From Halomonas sp. YLGW01 (lineage in GTDB: Bacteria > Pseudomonadota > Gammaproteobacteria > Pseudomonadales > Halomonadaceae): a DNA stretch of 64,000 bases. The notes beneath the pieces were generated by a model. It was not told the origin of the DNA, made no database searches, and worked only from the letters and a program-made list of their open reading frames with translations. A program made the translations under genes and the position numbers. Below are positions 8,908-17,509 of the stretch, in pieces. The stretch is from assembly GCF_014840935.1 (NCBI RefSeq), contig NZ_CP062005.1:1922001-1986000 (forward strand), written 5' to 3'. Each line of letters opens with the position of its first letter. Position 1 is the first letter of the stretch.

Positions 8908-9820
8908 CGCGCCCCCCCAGGCCGGACCTGATCTGGCCGAGCATGACCTGGCCGGGCATGACCTGGCCTGGCACGCCGCCCTGCATCGACTGCAGGAAGC
9001 CGCCCGGCCCCATGTGCTGGCGAGCCTCGTCGGAGCGGCGGGCTCGACACCCCGGGAGCCCGGCACCAAGATGGTGATCACGGCAGAGGCCACCTTCGAT
9101 ACCCTGGGCGGCGGCAGCTTCGAGTATCAGGTGATCGCGGCCGCCCGGGAGGCGCTGGCACGAGGCGAGCGTGCGCCACGGCTGGAGGCCTTTCCCCTGG
9201 GGGGCCGCTCCGGCCAGTGCTGCGGCGGTTACCTGCACGTGCTGATCGAACCCTTCGCCGGAGCCGAGCGCCGCATCGCCCTGTTCGGCGCCGGCCATGT
9301 CGGCCAGGCGCTCGTGGGGCTGATGGCACCCCTGCCCTGGCGCCTCGACTGGTTGGACAGCCGCGCCGACGCCTTTCCGGCTTGGGCCACCGACGAGGCG
9401 GCGCCGCCCAGGCTGCGACTGCACCGGATGGATAATGAACCGGAGACGGCGACCGCCGCCGTGGCCGCCCTGCCTCCGGGAAGCGATGCGCTGGTGATGA
9501 CCCACGACCACAGTGAAGATCTTTGGCTCATCGATGCCCTGCTCCGGCGTGATGATCTGGCCTCGATCGGCCTGATCGGCTCCTCAAGCAAGTGGGCGAG
9601 CTTTAAGCGCCGACTCGCCGAGGCCGGCCATGAGGCAGATACCCTCGCCCGGGTGCGTTGTCCGATCGGGATCACCGGCGCCACCGGCAAGCGCCCCTAT
9701 GAGATCGCGCTGGCCGTGGTCGCCGAACTATTGACGCTGGCGCCCGATCAGCCCCCCAGGTCCGATCGGCGCGGCATCGCCCCCGAGACGCTACGCGAGG
9801 CCTTCGGCCCGGACCGTTAG
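8894..9820 (+). CDS. xdhC: XdhC, molybdenum cofactor sulfuration/insertion chaperone
   Basis: 308 residues from the ATG at 8894, preceded by a GGGAGG ribosome-binding site inside the end of xdhB. XdhC binds molybdenum cofactor, promotes its sulfuration and hands it to XdhB. The N-terminal XdhC/CoxI domain contains VGAAGSTPREPGTKMVI and RSGQCCGGYLHVL with the conserved Cys pair. The C-terminal Rossmann domain shows LFGAGHVGQAL, VMTHDHSEDLWLI and LIGSSSKWASFKRRL, ending with CPIGITGATGKRPYEIA. Family-typical throughout. It completes the xdh operon; guaD follows after 74 bases. Confidence 0.95.
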   Translation: MLRPDAPPQAGPDLAEHDLAGHDLAWHAALHRLQEAARPHVLASLVGAAGSTPREPGTKMVITAEATFDTLGGGSFEYQVIAAAREALARGERAPRLEAFPLGGRSGQCCGGYLHVLIEPFAGAERRIALFGAGHVGQALVGLMAPLPWRLDWLDSRADAFPAWATDEAAPPRLRLHRMDNEPETATAAVAALPPGSDALVMTHDHSEDLWLIDALLRRDDLASIGLIGSSSKWASFKRRLAEAGHEADTLARVRCPIGITGATGKRPYEIALAVVAELLTLAPDQPPRSDRRGIAPETLREAFGPDR

Positions 9821-9894
9821 CTCTCTTTGCCCCCTAGATTCATAGAATAACTGCAGCACAACACGTCCCTGATGACCGCTGGAGATGATTCCCC

Positions 9895-11250
9895 ATGACC
9901 GACCCCCGCCCCGCCCTGCTGCGCGGCCCCCTGGTGCGCCTGCTCGACGACCCCGGTGAAGACGACCGCCCGGCGCCGGGCAGCCTGTCGTATCTCGAGG
10001 ACGGCGCCCTGTGGCTCGAGGACGGCAAGGTCCATGCGGTAGGAGACTATGCAGAGCTCGCGCCTCGCCTGCCCGCCGGCATCGAGGTGGTGGACTACTC
10101 GGGCAAGCTGCTGATGCCGGGGTTTATCGACAGCCACGTGCACTTCGTGCAGCTCGACATCCTGGCCTCCTACGGCCGCCAGCTGCTCGACTGGCTCAAC
10201 GACTACACCTTCCCAGAGGAGTGCCGCTTCGCCGAGCGCGCCCACGGCGAGGCCGTCGCCGAGGCCTTCCTCGACGAGCAGCTGCGGGTCGGCACCACCA
10301 CTGCCCAGGTGTTCTGCAGCTCGCACCCCCAATCGGTGGATGCCTTCTTCAGCGCCGCCCGACGCCGAGGGCTGCGCATGCTGGCCGGCAAGGTGCTGAT
10401 GGATCGCAACGCGCCCGACGCGCTCACTGACAGCGTGGCCAGCGGTGTGGCCGACAGCGAGCGGCTGATCGCCGATTGGCACGGCAATGACCGGCTCGGT
10501 TATTCGCTGACGCCGCGTTTCGCCCCGACATCCACGCGGGCGCAGCTCGAGGCCACCGGCGCCATCCTGCGCGCCGCGCCGGATCTTCACCTGCAGACAC
10601 ACCTGGCCGAGAACATCGGCGAGATCGCCTGGGTCGCCGAGCTCTTCCCCGAGGCCCGGGACTACCTCGACGTCTACGAGCGCTTTGGCCTGGCCGGTCC
10701 CCGCAGTACCTTCGCCCACGGTATTCACCTGGATCAGCCCATGCGCGAACGCCTGGCCGGGGCCGGCGCCAATATCGCCTTCTGCCCGACCTCGAACCTG
10801 TTTCTCGGCAGCGGCCTCTTCGATCGGCTGGCCTGCCGGGAAGCGGGACTCGCCACCAGCCTCGCCAGCGACGTGGGCGCCGGCACGGATCTTTCCGGCT
10901 TCGCCACCCTCAAGGCCGCCTATCAGGTCGGACAGCTGCTCGGCCAGCCACTGACTGCCTGGCAGGGCTTCTACCGCCTGACCCTTGGCAATGCCCGGGC
11001 CCTGCGACTCGATCAACACATCGGCGCCCTGCGCCCGGGCCAGGAGGCCGATATCGTGGTGCTCGACCCGGCGGCCACGCCACTCCTGGCCCGGCGCACG
11101 GCGCGCATCGGCAAGCCAGATAGCCTCGATCAGGCAAGGCTCGGCGAGCTGCTGTTCGCACTGATGATGCTCGGCGATGATCGCAGCGTCTTCGCCACCT
11201 GGGCCGGCGGAGAATGCGTGCACCGGCGCGAGAGCGACGGCACACGGTGA
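9895..11250 (+). CDS. guaD: Guanine deaminase
   Basis: 451-residue amidohydrolase that converts guanine to xanthine, the substrate of the neighbouring xanthine dehydrogenase. The zinc-binding motif GFIDSHVHFVQ is at about residue 75, with further family blocks CSSHPQSVDAFF, LQTHLAENIGEI, TFAHGIHLDQPM, FCPTSNLFLGSG and ASDVGAGTDLSGF, which supply the other His and Asp ligands. A GGAG ribosome-binding site precedes the ATG. Position at the end of xdhABC is typical of proteobacterial purine-catabolism operons. A decayed copy of its last 40 bases appears at 12018-12054. Confidence 0.95.
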   Translation: MTDPRPALLRGPLVRLLDDPGEDDRPAPGSLSYLEDGALWLEDGKVHAVGDYAELAPRLPAGIEVVDYSGKLLMPGFIDSHVHFVQLDILASYGRQLLDWLNDYTFPEECRFAERAHGEAVAEAFLDEQLRVGTTTAQVFCSSHPQSVDAFFSAARRRGLRMLAGKVLMDRNAPDALTDSVASGVADSERLIADWHGNDRLGYSLTPRFAPTSTRAQLEATGAILRAAPDLHLQTHLAENIGEIAWVAELFPEARDYLDVYERFGLAGPRSTFAHGIHLDQPMRERLAGAGANIAFCPTSNLFLGSGLFDRLACREAGLATSLASDVGAGTDLSGFATLKAAYQVGQLLGQPLTAWQGFYRLTLGNARALRLDQHIGALRPGQEADIVVLDPAATPLLARRTARIGKPDSLDQARLGELLFALMMLGDDRSVFATWAGGECVHRRESDGTR

Positions 11251-11255
11251 TTCGC

Positions 11256-11870
11256 TTATAGCTCCTGCATCCACTGCCTGATCCGGTGACGTTGGCGGCG
11301 ACTGGCGAGTCGCTGGGTGTCCAGACCATCTGGGATGAGTCGACAGTCGTCGCCCTCCGGATCCAGCCGGAAACGCCGTCGTGCCCCGATGGGATTGTCC
11401 TCGGAGCCATAGATAGCGACGACTCTGATCTCGAGGGCCCTATACGCCCTTCGTGACAAAGCCTCCTTGCCGTCGTCGTTGAGCCCGTGGTGATCGGTGA
11501 GGTGCTCAAGGATTTGCCTGAAGCTCCCCACGTGCAAGTAGGCCCCCGAGTCGAGAGGCCCCTGATGGCTACGGTATTGCTGCTCCTCGTCCCCGGATCG
11601 CTGATAGTCGACGATATCGAGCTGCTTCTCGCCCTCCTCGGTCTCGAGAACGGCAATGATATGCTGAACGAAGATCGCCTCAGCGCTCATGTTGCTGATA
11701 AGGCACAGGGAGGTCAGGTTCTTGCCGCTACCGCGGTTGATGATGATGCGAGGCCGACGCTGGCGGATATACCCGTTGTAGAGCAGTTGCGCATAGAAGA
11801 GCCATACCAGCAGTGTCAGGATGCCGGTGAGGGCGCTGATCGCCCCGGAATTCTGGTTGAGCCACTGCAT
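11256..11870 (-). CDS. Hypothetical membrane-anchored protein
   Basis: 204 residues from the ATG at 11870, preceded by a GGGAGG ribosome-binding site. One N-terminal membrane helix (ALTGILTLLVWLFYAQLLYN, about residues 13-32) is followed by a basic stretch (RQRRPR) and a soluble domain with no motif I recognise (LCLISNMSAEAIFVQHIIAV, SHQGPLDSGAYLHVG, RALEIRVVAIYG). The basic side after the helix suggests a cytoplasmic domain. It converges on guaD with only 5 bases between stops. Function unknown; single-gene unit separated from its upstream neighbour by 260 bases. Confidence 0.65.
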   Translation of the reverse strand: MQWLNQNSGAISALTGILTLLVWLFYAQLLYNGYIRQRRPRIIINRGSGKNLTSLCLISNMSAEAIFVQHIIAVLETEEGEKQLDIVDYQRSGDEEQQYRSHQGPLDSGAYLHVGSFRQILEHLTDHHGLNDDGKEALSRRAYRALEIRVVAIYGSEDNPIGARRRFRLDPEGDDCRLIPDGLDTQRLASRRQRHRIRQWMQEL

Positions 11871-12017
11871 GTGATACCGACCTCCCTGCCAGGCTTTCGC
11901 TTCGCTGTGTCCGTGAGCGCAAGGATAGCAACTCAGGCCGGCCCCATCTCCGGCTGCGTCCACGGCCAGTCGTCCTTCGCCAGTTTCGGTTGGAAGGCGA
12001 CTGGCACAGGGCCTGAT

Positions 12018-12054
12018 GCCGGCGGCGAGTGCGTGTTCGGCGCGAGAGCGACGG
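12018..12054 (+). repeat. Decayed copy of the guaD 3' end
   Basis: This 37-base segment closely resembles guaD 11203-11240: both begin GCCGGCGG, share TGCGTG and end GGCGCGAGAGCGACGG. The copy keeps the frame for A-G-G-E-C-V, then a one-base deletion shifts it. The two copies flank the hypothetical gene 11256-11870. It looks like a remnant of a local duplication or rearrangement next to guaD; low-complexity convergence is less likely given the long exact 3' block. Confidence 0.5.
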
Positions 12055-12057
12055 AAT

Positions 12058-12082
12058 GCGCCGAGCGAAGAACGCTCGGCGC
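12058..12082. other. Inverted repeat, 10-bp perfect stem
   Basis: GCGCCGAGCG-AAGAA-CGCTCGGCGC forms a perfect hairpin in the gap between the two hypothetical genes. No T-run follows on either strand, so an intrinsic terminator is not clearly supported; it could terminate weakly or stabilise the 3' end of the gene ending at 12131. Confidence 0.4.
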
Positions 12083-12130
12083 AGGGCCTATCCAGCCATC
12101 AGGAAGGGAGAAGGGACCGAGACAGGCGAC

Positions 12131-13015
12131 TCAGTCGTCGGTTGGCGAGGCCAGGCGGCGCGGGGCTGCGGCGATACCGGCGGCGAGGGTGCGTGCGCCG
12201 CGATAGCTGAGGTAGAGAAAGCCCAGTGGCAAGAGCATGGTCTGCACGAGGAACAGCATGGTCAGCTCGACGAGGTTCTGGGTCATGGCATCGAAGCGAT
12301 CCATGGCCGCCTGAACCCGGTCATTCACACCGCTCCCCAGACGCTCCTTGAGCCCCTGCCACCAGCCCTGTTCGGCGGAGCCCTGCCCGCCTACCTCACT
12401 CTCCAGGCCCCCGGGTGTTGCCTCATCGGCGATCCGCTCGAGCACCGCCTGATCTTGCTCAAGCGCTGAATAGAGTGCCTCCCGACTGTCGGCCAGGTAC
12501 AGCGCTTCGACGCTGGCGCTGGCCAGGGTCACCGCAATGACTGCGAACCGCAGGAAGGCGGCGATGATCACCAGTCGGCCGGCGATGGCTCGCCAGCGCG
12601 ACTTGCCGGCCTGCAGCACCGCCAGCAGCCCCAGGCAGGCCATCGACAGCACCACCTTGACCGGCACGCTGCCGGCCACACCCAGCAGTAGCTTCTGAAA
12701 GGCCAGCGACACGGTGGAGGCAAACATCACCCAGGAGAAGCGCTCGATCATGTCGTTGGCGGGGTCGAGCACCTCGCCGAACTGGACCTGCACCAGCAGG
12801 GCATCACCGGTCACCGACTGCAGCACCGAGATCACCGCATTCAATGCCTTGGCGAGGGCGAAGCTCTGAAAGGCGCTGGCCAGGGTGGCATCGAGGGTGC
12901 TCGCGGCCAGCGCCTCGGGCAGAGGCATCCAGGCCAGCAGCGCCAACAGGATGAGCCCGAGGCTCGCCAGGGTGCGCCTTGATGACAGCGTGGCCAGGCG
13001 TGACGTGGACGACAT
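12131..13015 (-). CDS. Hypothetical integral membrane protein
   Basis: 294 residues. An N-terminal hydrophobic stretch resembling a signal or anchor (SLGLILLALLAWMPLPEALA, about residues 19-38) is followed by at least three membrane segments (near FASTVSLAFQKLLLGVAG, RLVIIAAFLRFAVIAVTLAS and a C-terminal LVELTMLFLVQTMLLPLGFL). A hydrophilic loop of about 80 residues rich in Glu/Gln/Gly (about 180-250) lies between the last two and may project into the periplasm. I recognise no family. Start is 13 bases after the adenine deaminase stop, so it is probably co-transcribed with it. Function unknown. Confidence 0.7.
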   Translation of the reverse strand: MSSTSRLATLSSRRTLASLGLILLALLAWMPLPEALAASTLDATLASAFQSFALAKALNAVISVLQSVTGDALLVQVQFGEVLDPANDMIERFSWVMFASTVSLAFQKLLLGVAGSVPVKVVLSMACLGLLAVLQAGKSRWRAIAGRLVIIAAFLRFAVIAVTLASASVEALYLADSREALYSALEQDQAVLERIADEATPGGLESEVGGQGSAEQGWWQGLKERLGSGVNDRVQAAMDRFDAMTQNLVELTMLFLVQTMLLPLGFLYLSYRGARTLAAGIAAAPRRLASPTDD

Positions 13016-13027
13016 GGGACGCGCGCC

Positions 13028-14026
13028 TCAGCCGGACACCGCGGCCAGGCGCTTGAGCAAGGTCTCGCGACGCGCCTCGCTCATGAAGGCGGCCTCGAGG
13101 GCATTGCGTGCCAGGGCGACGAAGGTCTCCTCCGACCAGCCGAAGGCGCGCTGGCAGGCCAGGAAGTTTTCAAGCATGCCACCGCCGAAGTAGGCCGGGT
13201 CATCGGAGTTGAGGGTCAGGGTGAGACCGGCCTCGAGCAGCGCCGGCAAGGGGTGATCATCGAGCCGCTCGACCACCTTGAGGCGCACGTTGGAGAGCGG
13301 ACAGACGGTCAGCGGCAGGCGACGCTCGATCAGCTCCGCGACCAGCGCCGGGTCCTCGAGGCAGCGCACGCCGTGGTCGATGCGGCAGACATCCAGCACG
13401 TCCATGGCCTCGCGGATATAGCTCGCCGGCCCCTCTTCGCCGGCATGGGCGACCCGCGGCAGCCCCAGCGCCTTGGCGCGATCGAAGACGGCGGCGAACT
13501 TCCCCGGCGGATGGCCAAGTTCGGCGCTGTCGAGCCCCACCGCATCGATCAGCTCCCAGTAGGGAGCGGCCTGCTCGAGCACCTGCATGGCCTCCTCGGC
13601 GGAGCGATCCCGCAGGAAACTCATGATCAGCGCCGTGGAGAGATCGAGCTCACGCTCGGCCAGGCGCATGGCCCGGGTCAGGCCCTCCATCTGGACATCC
13701 AGTCCGATGCCACGGCTCAGATGCGCCTGGGGGTCAAAGGACAGCTCGACGTGCACCACCCCTTCGCCGTGGGCGCGGCGGAAGTAGTCCATGGCCAGAT
13801 CGAAGAAGTCCTCGGCGGTCCGCAGCACCGCCATGCCCTGATAATAGAGATTCAGGAACGACTGCAGGTCGTCGAAGTCGTAGGCGGCCCGCACCGCCTC
13901 TACCGAGGCATAGGGCAGGACCACGTCATTACGTTGGGCCAAGGCAAACATCAGCTCGGGCTCCAGGGAGCCTTCGATATGCAGGTGCAGCTCGGCCTTC
14001 GGCAGGCGGGTCAGGAAGTCGTGCAT
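13028..14026 (-). CDS. Adenine deaminase (adenosine-deaminase-like type)
   Basis: 332 residues from the ATG at 14026; another ATG 12 bases upstream (14038) is possible. Zinc-site motifs of the adenosine deaminase superfamily are intact: LPKAELHLHIEGSLEPELMF at the N-terminus, VAHAGEEGPASYIREA with the catalytic His-Ala-Gly-Glu, IDHGVRCLED and LNSDDPAYFGGG. The HIEGSLEPELMFALA and HAGEEGP variants are those of the Pseudomonas adenine deaminase group rather than true adenosine deaminases, so the likely reaction is adenine to hypoxanthine. That product feeds the xanthine dehydrogenase encoded about 5 kb away. It lies 85 bases downstream of cydC, with a large hairpin in the gap. Confidence 0.85.
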   Translation of the reverse strand: MHDFLTRLPKAELHLHIEGSLEPELMFALAQRNDVVLPYASVEAVRAAYDFDDLQSFLNLYYQGMAVLRTAEDFFDLAMDYFRRAHGEGVVHVELSFDPQAHLSRGIGLDVQMEGLTRAMRLAERELDLSTALIMSFLRDRSAEEAMQVLEQAAPYWELIDAVGLDSAELGHPPGKFAAVFDRAKALGLPRVAHAGEEGPASYIREAMDVLDVCRIDHGVRCLEDPALVAELIERRLPLTVCPLSNVRLKVVERLDDHPLPALLEAGLTLTLNSDDPAYFGGGMLENFLACQRAFGWSEETFVALARNALEAAFMSEARRETLLKRLAAVSG

Positions 14027-14067
14027 GGGGCTCTCCAATCAGTCTTGCGCCTATCGTGGGGCAAGTC

Positions 14068-14100
14068 GGTCATCCGCGCAAAGCCTTTGCCCGGATGACC
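14068..14100. terminator. Hairpin between cydC and adenine deaminase
   Basis: GGTCATCCG at 14068-14076 pairs with CGGATGACC at 14092-14100, and the inner GCAAAGCCTTTGC is itself nearly palindromic. No T-run follows in the minus direction, so this may be a weak terminator or an RNA-processing structure separating the cyd genes from the deaminase. Confidence 0.45.
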
Positions 14101-14110
14101 GACAGTGGCC

Positions 14111-15823
14111 TCAGACGAGCCGACCCTCACGCAGCGTCAAGGTCCGGGTGACCCCCGGCGGATCGCTGCCATCGTGGCGCAGCTGATGCACCAGATAGAG
14201 CACCGTGCGCCCGGCAAGCCAGGTATCCAGGCGCTCGGCGATGCGCGACGCCATCGAACGATCAAGCCCGGCGAAGGGCTCATCGAGGATCACCAGCGGC
14301 GCCTCCAGCAGCAGCACGCGCGCGAGTACCAGGCGCCGCGCCTGGCCGCCGGACAGCTGCCGGCCGCCCTCGCCGACCCGCGTCGCAAGTCCCTGGGGCA
14401 GTTCGCGCGCCCAGGCGGCCAGCTCCACGAGCTGAAGCACTCTCCACAGCGCGGCCTCCTCGGCATCGGGCGCGGCCAGGCGCAGGTTGGCGGCGAGGCT
14501 GTCGTCGAAGAGCTCGCTGTGCTGGGTGAGATAGGTCGTGCGGGTGCGCAGGTCATCGAGGGCCAGGTCGCCGAGCAAGACGTCATCGCGCCGCACCTCG
14601 CCCCGATCGGGATCTAGCAGGCGCACCAGCAGCGCCGCCACGCTCGACTTGCCCGCACCGGAGGTCCCGAGCAGCGCCAGGCGCTCACCGGCCTCGAGGC
14701 GGAGATCGAGCCCGGCGAGCGCCGGGGTCAGCGCCCCCGGGTACTTAAGGGTGACGTTGTGAAGACGCAGCGTCGGCGCCCCCCCGGGGAGCGCCAGAGG
14801 CGCCTCGGGCTCGGTGAGCACGCTGCGCGATCGCCCCAGGGTATTGAGGCGTCGCGCCGCGGCGCGGGTCGCCCCCAGCGCCGTCAGCGCGGTCGGCAGC
14901 GCCCCCAGCGCCTCCCCCATGGCCAGCACGGCCAGCGGCATCATCACCATCAGGGGTCCGGACAGGGCCTCTGCCCGATACGCCTCGGCACCCAGCCACA
15001 GCACCAGCACGGCCGCCAGACCAACCCCGAGTCCGACCAGAGCGTTGCCCAAGGCGGCTATCCGCCCCAGGTGCCACTGATCGGCATAGAGCACCGACTG
15101 ATCCTCCTCGATACGCGTACGGTGGCTGGCCAGGGTGTCGTAGCTCTTGAGCTCGGCGAGGCCCTGCAGGGTCTCGAGAATACGCCCCCGAAGTCGGTCG
15201 AGGGTCGCCACCCGCCGGGTGCTGGCGGCCATGCCCAGCCTGGCCTGACCGACGACCAGCCAGGCCCACAGCGCGAGCAGCATGGCACCGACCGAAAGGC
15301 CCGCCGACAACAGGAAGATGCCCAGCAGCCCGCTGACCAGGGCGATCGCCAGCAGCGCCACCAGCGGCGGGGCCAATAAGCGCAGATAGAGGCTGTCCAG
15401 GGTGTCGATATCGGCGGTCAGCCGGTTAAGCCATTCGCTGGCCCGTCGCTGGCCAAGGGCTCGGGCGTCGAGGCGGGCCAGTACCGCGAACATGCCGCTG
15501 CGCAGTTCGGCGAGCAGACGCAGCACGCTGTCATGGTTGTAGACCCGCTCCAGATAGCGGGCGACGGTGCGCAGGACCGCGAAGGAGCGGATGCCGCCGC
15601 CGGGGGCATAGACCTCGAGGCTCGCCGCCACGCCGGCGGCCAGCAGCGCCCCGGTCAGGGCGGTGGCGGTGATGAACCAGCCGGAGAGTGCCAGCAAACC
15701 AATCGCCGCCCCCACCGTCAGCGCCAGCAGCAGGGCGCCCAGCGCCATGCGCGCCCGCCGCCTCGCCAGCAGCTTGAGCCAGGGGCGCAGCTCGCTTATC
15801 AGATCGCTCATCAAAGACCTCAT
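14111..15823 (-). CDS. cydC: ABC exporter subunit CydC (cytochrome bd assembly)
   Basis: 570 residues. Half of the heterodimeric CydDC exporter, which moves thiols (cysteine and glutathione in E. coli) to the periplasm and is needed for cytochrome bd maturation. Six-helix membrane domain (about 1-310), then an ATPase with Walker A LLGTSGAGKSS, signature QLSGGQARRLVLARVLL and Walker B PLVILDEPFAGLDRS. The start overlaps the cydD stop by 4 bases with a GGAGGA ribosome-binding site. Last of the four cyd genes; order cydA-cydB-cydD-cydC in one direction. Confidence 0.95.
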   Translation of the reverse strand: MRSLMSDLISELRPWLKLLARRRARMALGALLLALTVGAAIGLLALSGWFITATALTGALLAAGVAASLEVYAPGGGIRSFAVLRTVARYLERVYNHDSVLRLLAELRSGMFAVLARLDARALGQRRASEWLNRLTADIDTLDSLYLRLLAPPLVALLAIALVSGLLGIFLLSAGLSVGAMLLALWAWLVVGQARLGMAASTRRVATLDRLRGRILETLQGLAELKSYDTLASHRTRIEEDQSVLYADQWHLGRIAALGNALVGLGVGLAAVLVLWLGAEAYRAEALSGPLMVMMPLAVLAMGEALGALPTALTALGATRAAARRLNTLGRSRSVLTEPEAPLALPGGAPTLRLHNVTLKYPGALTPALAGLDLRLEAGERLALLGTSGAGKSSVAALLVRLLDPDRGEVRRDDVLLGDLALDDLRTRTTYLTQHSELFDDSLAANLRLAAPDAEEAALWRVLQLVELAAWARELPQGLATRVGEGGRQLSGGQARRLVLARVLLLEAPLVILDEPFAGLDRSMASRIAERLDTWLAGRTVLYLVHQLRHDGSDPPGVTRTLTLREGRLV

Positions 15824-17505
15824 GCGCTTTCCTCCTCGACCCGCTGCCCGGCCTCGAGGCGCACCACCCGATCCGCAAGCACCATCAGGGCGGGGTGATG
15901 GGTGGCGATCACCAGGGTTCGCCCCTCCTCGGTGAGTCGGGCAAGCGATGCCGCCACCTCGGCCTCGCTGGCCTCATCCAGGCTCGCGGTCGGCTCGTCG
16001 AGCAGCACCAGCGACGCATCGCTGAGAAAGACTCTCGCCAGTGCCAGCCGCTGCGCCTGGCCGCCGGAGAGCCCGGCTCCGCGCTCCCCGATGGGGGTCT
16101 CGAGCCCCGCCGGCAGGCGCGAGAGCAACTCGGCCAACCCGGCCCGTTGAAGCGCTTGTCGCATGGCGTCATCACTCGCCTGCGTATCGGCGAGTCGCAG
16201 GTTGTCGGCGATCGTGCCCTGAATCACCAGTGGGCGCTGATCCATCCAGGCCGGCCGCGCCTCAGACATGACCTCCGCTCGCCCCGCACTCGGCGCCACG
16301 AAACCAGCAATCAGCTGCAACAGGGTCGACTTGCCGGCTCCCGAGGGACCGGTCAGGGCGATGACCTCGCCGCGGCGCACCTCGAGGGACACAGGACCCA
16401 GCACCCGACCACGCCCCGCATGCTCGACGCAGGCATCTATCAGACGCACCGGGACGTCAGCATGCGTCCTTCCTTCGGGGCGCATCTCGGCCGACGCTGG
16501 CGGCGTCTCGTTGAGAAGCACCACCAGCGCCTCGGCGGCGCCGAGGGCCGCGGCACGGTCATGATAATGCTGAGAGAGGCTGCGCAGCGGCTGGAAGAAC
16601 TCCGGCGCCAGCAAGAGGATCGTCAGGCCACTGTAAAGCGTCAGCGACGCCGAAGGGCCATAGTCGATGTAGCCCAGCAGGCCGAAGCCCACATAGATCG
16701 CGATCACCGCGATGGCCACCGAGGCGAAGAACTCGAGCACCGCCGAGGACAGGAAGGCGAGGCGCAGGGTCTTCATGCTGCGGGCGCGATAGTCATCGGC
16801 GGCCCCGAACACCTCATCGGCGGCACTGGCCGTGCGCCCGAAGAGCTGCAGCGTGGTGATGCCCCGCACCCGATCGAGGAAGTGGCCCGAGAGCCTTGTC
16901 ACGGCGGCGAACTGCGCCTGATTGAGGCGCTGGGCACCCATGCCCACCAGGGCCATGAACAGCGGAATCAGCGGCGCGGCCAGCAGCAGGAATACCGCCG
17001 CCAACCAATCGAGGCTCAACACGATGGCAAGGATGACCAGCGGCAGCGCCGTGGCCAGGCGCAATTGCGGCAGGAAGCGGGCGAAATAGCCGTCCAGCGC
17101 CTCGACCTGCTCGACCAGCTGGCTGCCAAGGCCCGCCGAGTGGCGCGACGCCAGCCGCACCGGGCCCAGCGCCGCCAACTGATCGAGCAGGGCTGCCCGT
17201 GCGCGAGCCCGAATGGCCAGGCTGGCCGCCTGGGCGGTGGTGTCCTGGACCCACTGCGCCAGGGCGCGAAGCCCCAGCACGGCAATCAGCGCGACAAAGA
17301 GCGCGCCGACCGGCGCCTCGGGGACGCCGGTCAGTAGTCGGTCGATGATCAGTGCCAGCAGCAGCATCTGTACGATGGTGCACAGCCCGCCCCCCAGGCC
17401 GGCCAGGGTAGCCAGGGTCAGCCGCCGGCGCTCGCCGGCGGCCAGATCCTTGAGCCAGCGCTTGGACGTGCGAGGTTCCTGATTGCTCGCATCACGGGAC
17501 GCCAT
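15820..17505 (-). CDS. cydD: ABC exporter subunit CydD (cytochrome bd assembly)
   Basis: 561 residues; partner of CydC in the thiol exporter. Membrane domain to about residue 320, then Walker A LTGPSGAGKSTLLQL, signature GLSGGQAQRLALARVFL, Walker B LVLLDEPTASLDEAS and the switch His in VIATHHPAL. The start is 4 bases after the cydB stop, leaving no room for a cydX-type small subunit gene between them. Length is slightly below the 588 residues of E. coli CydD. Confidence 0.95.
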   Translation of the reverse strand: MASRDASNQEPRTSKRWLKDLAAGERRRLTLATLAGLGGGLCTIVQMLLLALIIDRLLTGVPEAPVGALFVALIAVLGLRALAQWVQDTTAQAASLAIRARARAALLDQLAALGPVRLASRHSAGLGSQLVEQVEALDGYFARFLPQLRLATALPLVILAIVLSLDWLAAVFLLLAAPLIPLFMALVGMGAQRLNQAQFAAVTRLSGHFLDRVRGITTLQLFGRTASAADEVFGAADDYRARSMKTLRLAFLSSAVLEFFASVAIAVIAIYVGFGLLGYIDYGPSASLTLYSGLTILLLAPEFFQPLRSLSQHYHDRAAALGAAEALVVLLNETPPASAEMRPEGRTHADVPVRLIDACVEHAGRGRVLGPVSLEVRRGEVIALTGPSGAGKSTLLQLIAGFVAPSAGRAEVMSEARPAWMDQRPLVIQGTIADNLRLADTQASDDAMRQALQRAGLAELLSRLPAGLETPIGERGAGLSGGQAQRLALARVFLSDASLVLLDEPTASLDEASEAEVAASLARLTEEGRTLVIATHHPALMVLADRVVRLEAGQRVEEESA

Positions 17506-17509
17506 GGTG

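Noticed and set aside
15895..17337. Long open frame antisense to cydD
   Set aside because: Arises from the C/G-rich third positions of cydD; Gln/Arg/His-rich translation with no motifs.
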